NCBI GenBank assembly: GCA_964484125.1
Contig: CAZAEK010000005.1
Location: forward strand, 1-64,000
Direction of reading: 5' to 3'
Origin: DSSM01 sp964484125
GTDB lineage: Bacteria > Bacteroidota > Ignavibacteria > Tepidaquicellales > Tepidaquicellaceae
Length of the DNA: 64,000 nt
Shown here piece after piece: positions 61,246 through 64,000 of the stretch (its first letter is position 1; each line of letters begins with the position of its first letter). The notes under the pieces are model-generated. The model worked only from the letters and a program-made list of their open reading frames with translations. It was not told the origin of the DNA and did no database searches. The position numbers and the translations under genes were made by a program.

Positions 61246-62388
61246 ATGCAATCTTCATCATCAGCCGAAGTAACACAGGAAGCAATAAAACTAAAAAAAG
61301 AAAAAGTTATTAAGGGCATTACCTGCCCATCATGTGGCGGCTCTCTTGATTTAAAAGAGGGAATGAAAGTGTTTAACTGTCAGTATTGCGGAACACTTTT
61401 AAAAGCAAGAGGCGATGCAGGAATACTTAAATTTTATGTACCCAAAAAGTTAAAAAGAGATGATGCAATAAACCGTACATTCAGATGGCTTGATGAAGGA
61501 ATGTCGAAAGCTAAAGACTTAAAATCTCTTTCAAAAGTTGAAGACGCATTCCTTGTTTACATACCTTTCTGGAGAGTAAGAGCAGATGTTGTGGGCTGGG
61601 TATTCGGTCAGAAAAAGCAGACATCAAATAACAGAACAACTTATATAGATAAAGAAATAAAAATTCAGAATTCTTTTGATACAACTGTAGCCGCATGTGA
61701 TACAGCAGAGCTTGGAGTTAAAAAGGTCAATCTCTCAGGAGATGAGATAAAACCTGTAAACTTTGAAGAACTGCAGTTGGAAGGAATGTTGTTTAATATA
61801 GTATCTTCGGAAAAGGAAATAACAGAAAAAACTTTTGAAAACTTCAAGGCACAGGCGAGAGCAATGGGAAATCTCGACAGAATTACTTTTTCAAAGTTTG
61901 ATATGGTTCGCGAGTCAGTAAGCATTGTATATTATCCACTTTGGGTCGTACGGTATAATTATAAAAACAGAACATATCAGGTAGTTATTGACGGAGAAGA
62001 TGGAAGCGTATGTTACGGTAAAGCACCCGGCAGTAATCTTTTCAGGGCAGTAACAGGGATTCTCGGCACGGCAGTGGGAATGTTTCTTGCAACATTTTTT
62101 GAAGCATTTATGATATTTGGTATGGATAAAGGTACAATTGCAGTTTATATCTTCTGTCTCATTGCAGGAATATTTATTATGAAATGGGCTTATAAGAAAT
62201 TCCGTTACGGAGGTGAGGTTGTGGAAGGAACCGGAATAGTTGAAGAAAAACAGGAAAATCTTGTTTCGAAATATGGCTTTACAGTTAGTGATAAAACAGC
62301 GGCAACAATGGATGTTGCAAAGAATGTTCTCGGAACAGTTGCCGCGGGAACAATATTAGGGTCAATACTTAACAATAATAATGATTAA
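61246..62388 (+). CDS. Zinc-ribbon membrane protein 2
   Basis: A 380-residue paralog of the preceding gene: zinc ribbon with CPSCGG and CQYCGT (about 26-50), a soluble domain with RWLDEGMSKAKDLKSLSKVE and IVYYPLWVVRYNYKNRTYQV, two membrane helices (about 276-297 and 300-320), and a cytoplasmic tail ending in Asn-Asn-Asn. The zinc ribbon is not at the N-terminal end but after a 25-residue acidic/basic helix. Function unknown; it is cotranscribed with the SPFH gene by spacing (10 bases). Confidence 0.75.
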   Translation: MQSSSSAEVTQEAIKLKKEKVIKGITCPSCGGSLDLKEGMKVFNCQYCGTLLKARGDAGILKFYVPKKLKRDDAINRTFRWLDEGMSKAKDLKSLSKVEDAFLVYIPFWRVRADVVGWVFGQKKQTSNNRTTYIDKEIKIQNSFDTTVAACDTAELGVKKVNLSGDEIKPVNFEELQLEGMLFNIVSSEKEITEKTFENFKAQARAMGNLDRITFSKFDMVRESVSIVYYPLWVVRYNYKNRTYQVVIDGEDGSVCYGKAPGSNLFRAVTGILGTAVGMFLATFFEAFMIFGMDKGTIAVYIFCLIAGIFIMKWAYKKFRYGGEVVEGTGIVEEKQENLVSKYGFTVSDKTAATMDVAKNVLGTVAAGTILGSILNNNND

Positions 62389-62400
62389 ATAAAAATTTTT

Positions 62401-63012
62401 ATGTTTAAATTAGAAGCAGTAAAATGTAAAAAATGCGGAAGCGGTCTGCTGGTTGAGCTGAATGATAAAATAACTTACTGCTCAAGTTGCGGAAGCGGAT
62501 TTGAATTTATTGATGACGAAATGGTTGATATAGAAATAAATTTCGCAGCGGCTTCTTTCCGGGATGAAGGGGAACTGATTTATAAGCCATTCTGGTATAT
62601 AAAAACTCATATAGATATACTGGAAAGAACTAATACAGGCGGATTTATAACGAAAATGTTCGGAAAAGAACAGCAGGCATCGTTTGATTTAATCTTTTAT
62701 ATTCCGGCTTTTCATTGCCCTTTGGATTCAATGAAAAATCTTGCTCAGTCATTTACTGCAAAAAATCCGGTTGCTTCGCCACAGAAGTTCAATACAAAAC
62801 TTACGGGCTTTGTTTACGGCAAAGAAGATGCAAAAAAGTTATGTGAATTTATTTTGATTTCATTTGAAGCGGAAAAAAGTGATACGATGAAAACATTCAG
62901 ATACAAAATAGATTTTAAATCGTTTGAGATTATAGGAATTCCATTTTATAAAAAAGCAAATAATGTATTTAAAGACGGAGTGCTTGGAATCGAGTATCAG
63001 GATAGACAATGA
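62401..63012 (+). CDS. Zinc-ribbon protein 3
   Basis: A 203-residue soluble protein with an N-terminal zinc ribbon (CKKCGSGLLVELNDKITYCS, then SCGSGFEF) and a domain similar to the soluble part of the two paralogs upstream (PFWYIKTHIDILERTNTGG). It has no membrane helix, so it may be the cytoplasmic member of the set. Its stop overlaps the next gene by four bases (ATGA). Confidence 0.7.
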   Translation: MFKLEAVKCKKCGSGLLVELNDKITYCSSCGSGFEFIDDEMVDIEINFAAASFRDEGELIYKPFWYIKTHIDILERTNTGGFITKMFGKEQQASFDLIFYIPAFHCPLDSMKNLAQSFTAKNPVASPQKFNTKLTGFVYGKEDAKKLCEFILISFEAEKSDTMKTFRYKIDFKSFEIIGIPFYKKANNVFKDGVLGIEYQDRQ

Positions 63013-63800
63013 AATGTAAAATATGCTCTTCCGAAACAGATTTTTTTTCGGAAGCGGAAATATTATTCAAATATAAAATAAAGTATTACAACTGTCCTAA
63101 TTGCGGTTTCGTCCAGACCGAATTCCCTTACTGGATTGAGGAAGCATATTCAAATGCAATTAATCACAGCGACATAGGGCTTTTAAAAAGAAATCTTGAT
63201 TATTCCAAAGCAACGAAAAATGTATTAAGCTGGTATTTCAAACCGGACTCAAATTTTATTGACTACGGAGCAGGGTATGGTGTATTTGTAAGAATGATGA
63301 GGGACTATGGATATAAATTCTACTGGAACGATAAATATTGCGAGAATATGTTTGCGGCTGAGTTTGAATCAGATAAATCTGGTGTTGAGAAATTTGATGC
63401 ACTGACTGCCTTTGAAGTATTTGAGCATCTCGAAAACCCTGTCAACGAAGTTGAAGAAATGCTTAAATTTTCTGATAATATTTTATTCAGCACTTTTCTT
63501 TTCCCGGAGTCAAAACCAAAACCCGGAGAGTGGTGGTATTATGCACTGGATCATGGGCAGCATTTATCTCTTTATTCACTAAAATCACTTCAGGTACTTG
63601 CCTCAAAATTTAACAAGAACTTTTACACAAACGGTAAAAATGTTCATATTTTTACTGACATGAAATTAAACGGATTTATTTTTAAAATTATTACTTATCC
63701 CCTGATATCTGATATTTTTAATTTATTAATCAGAAGAAAATCTTTACTCGACAGTGATTATAAATTTGTTCTGGAAAAACTAAAAAAATCTAACAGTTAA
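63009..63800 (+). CDS. SAM-dependent methyltransferase with N-terminal zinc motif
   Basis: The N-terminus has two Cys pairs, CKIC (3-6) and CPNC (28-31), in a short zinc-binding segment. The class I methyltransferase core (about 70-190) has the SAM motif FIDYGAGYGVFVRMM and the later FDALTAFEVFEHLENP (Methyltransf_23 type). These enzymes modify sugars, quinones or glycan ends. Followed immediately by a flippase gene, so it probably acts in a surface-polysaccharide cluster that continues beyond the window. Confidence 0.83.
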   Translation: MKCKICSSETDFFSEAEILFKYKIKYYNCPNCGFVQTEFPYWIEEAYSNAINHSDIGLLKRNLDYSKATKNVLSWYFKPDSNFIDYGAGYGVFVRMMRDYGYKFYWNDKYCENMFAAEFESDKSGVEKFDALTAFEVFEHLENPVNEVEEMLKFSDNILFSTFLFPESKPKPGEWWYYALDHGQHLSLYSLKSLQVLASKFNKNFYTNGKNVHIFTDMKLNGFIFKIITYPLISDIFNLLIRRKSLLDSDYKFVLEKLKKSNS

Positions 63801-63801
63801 A

Positions 63802-64000
63802 TTGGGCATAATCAGAAAGCAGGCATTGGGAAATTCGGTATTTTCATATCTTGGCGTATTGCTTGGATATGTGAATGTTATTTTGTTATTTCCGGCTTTT
63901 TTCAGCTCCGAGCAATTCGGGCTGATTCAGCTGCTTGTTGGGGTCTCAGTTATTTATGCTTATTCCGGACTTATCGGTCTGCCTAATACTATTGTGAGAT
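63802..64000 (+). CDS. Polysaccharide flippase, Wzx-type (3' partial)
   Basis: A TTG start two bases after the methyltransferase stop begins a frame that runs to the window edge. The 66 visible residues (GIIRKQALGNSVFSYLGVLL, then GYVNVILLFPAFFSSEQF) contain two membrane helices and match the start of Wzx/MATE-type oligosaccharide flippases. The rest lies outside the window. With the methyltransferase it marks the start of a polysaccharide locus. Confidence 0.75.
   Translation, partial: MGIIRKQALGNSVFSYLGVLLGYVNVILLFPAFFSSEQFGLIQLLVGVSVIYAYSGLIGLPNTIVR

Overview
The window is low-GC chromosomal DNA from an FCB-group bacterium, most likely of the Ignavibacteriota/Bacteroidota-Chlorobi branch. 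Evidence: two secreted proteins end in type IX secretion sorting domains with the N(F/Y)PNPFN signature; there is a GWxTD-domain protein, a DUF2851 protein, a TonB-dependent receptor with a carboxypeptidase-regulatory-like N-terminus, and weak or absent Shine-Dalgarno sites with many TTG starts. The exact species cannot be read from the sequence.

Layout. 1-5.1 kb: end of a flavodoxin/ferredoxin protein, small secreted proteins (one made of six exact 24-residue repeats), a PAS-GAF protein, and an ECF sigma operon flanked by two Spy/CpxP-like periplasmic proteins. 5.2-11.9 kb: a tight six-gene operon with a B12-binding CarH-like sensor, a histidine kinase, a REC-PAS protein with a KaiA/RsbU-type C-terminal domain, KaiB, KaiC and a REC-PAS-histidine kinase. 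This is the most interesting system: a complete clock-like module with its own possible light or B12 input and a KaiA-like candidate. 12-15.5 kb: acetyltransferase, MscL, lipoprotein, T9SS-exported BNR protein. 15.5-20.9 kb: glycogen branching enzyme, GH57 protein and 4-alpha-glucanotransferase. 20.9-30.1 kb: Wzi-like porin, DUF2851, TPR lipoprotein, a lone MrpA-like antiporter subunit, TonB-dependent receptor.

30.4-34.3 kb looks like two imported gene cassettes: a type II methyltransferase with a restriction endonuclease broken by an in-frame TAG, then a nitroreductase-like gene and a membrane protein. Their boundaries behave like integron attC half-sites. 34.5-41.5 kb: holA, ECF sigma/anti-sigma, purS, purQ, a 51-residue TatA, a PhoB/PhoR-like pair, an oxidoreductase, and the small SRP RNA on the minus strand. 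41.5-47.5 kb (minus): LptF/G permease, Kbl, then a second Kbl-like enzyme in an operon with its own acyl carrier protein and AMP-forming acyl ligase. 47.6-58.8 kb: T9SS protein, acyl-CoA synthetase/GNAT fusion, DUF58, GWxTD protein, RimO, ECF sigma factor and MutS. 58.8-63 kb: SPFH/SHOCT protein with three zinc-ribbon proteins, resembling a membrane-stress cluster; then a methyltransferase and the start of a polysaccharide flippase.

No tRNA, rRNA, CRISPR array, transposase or integrase was recognised.
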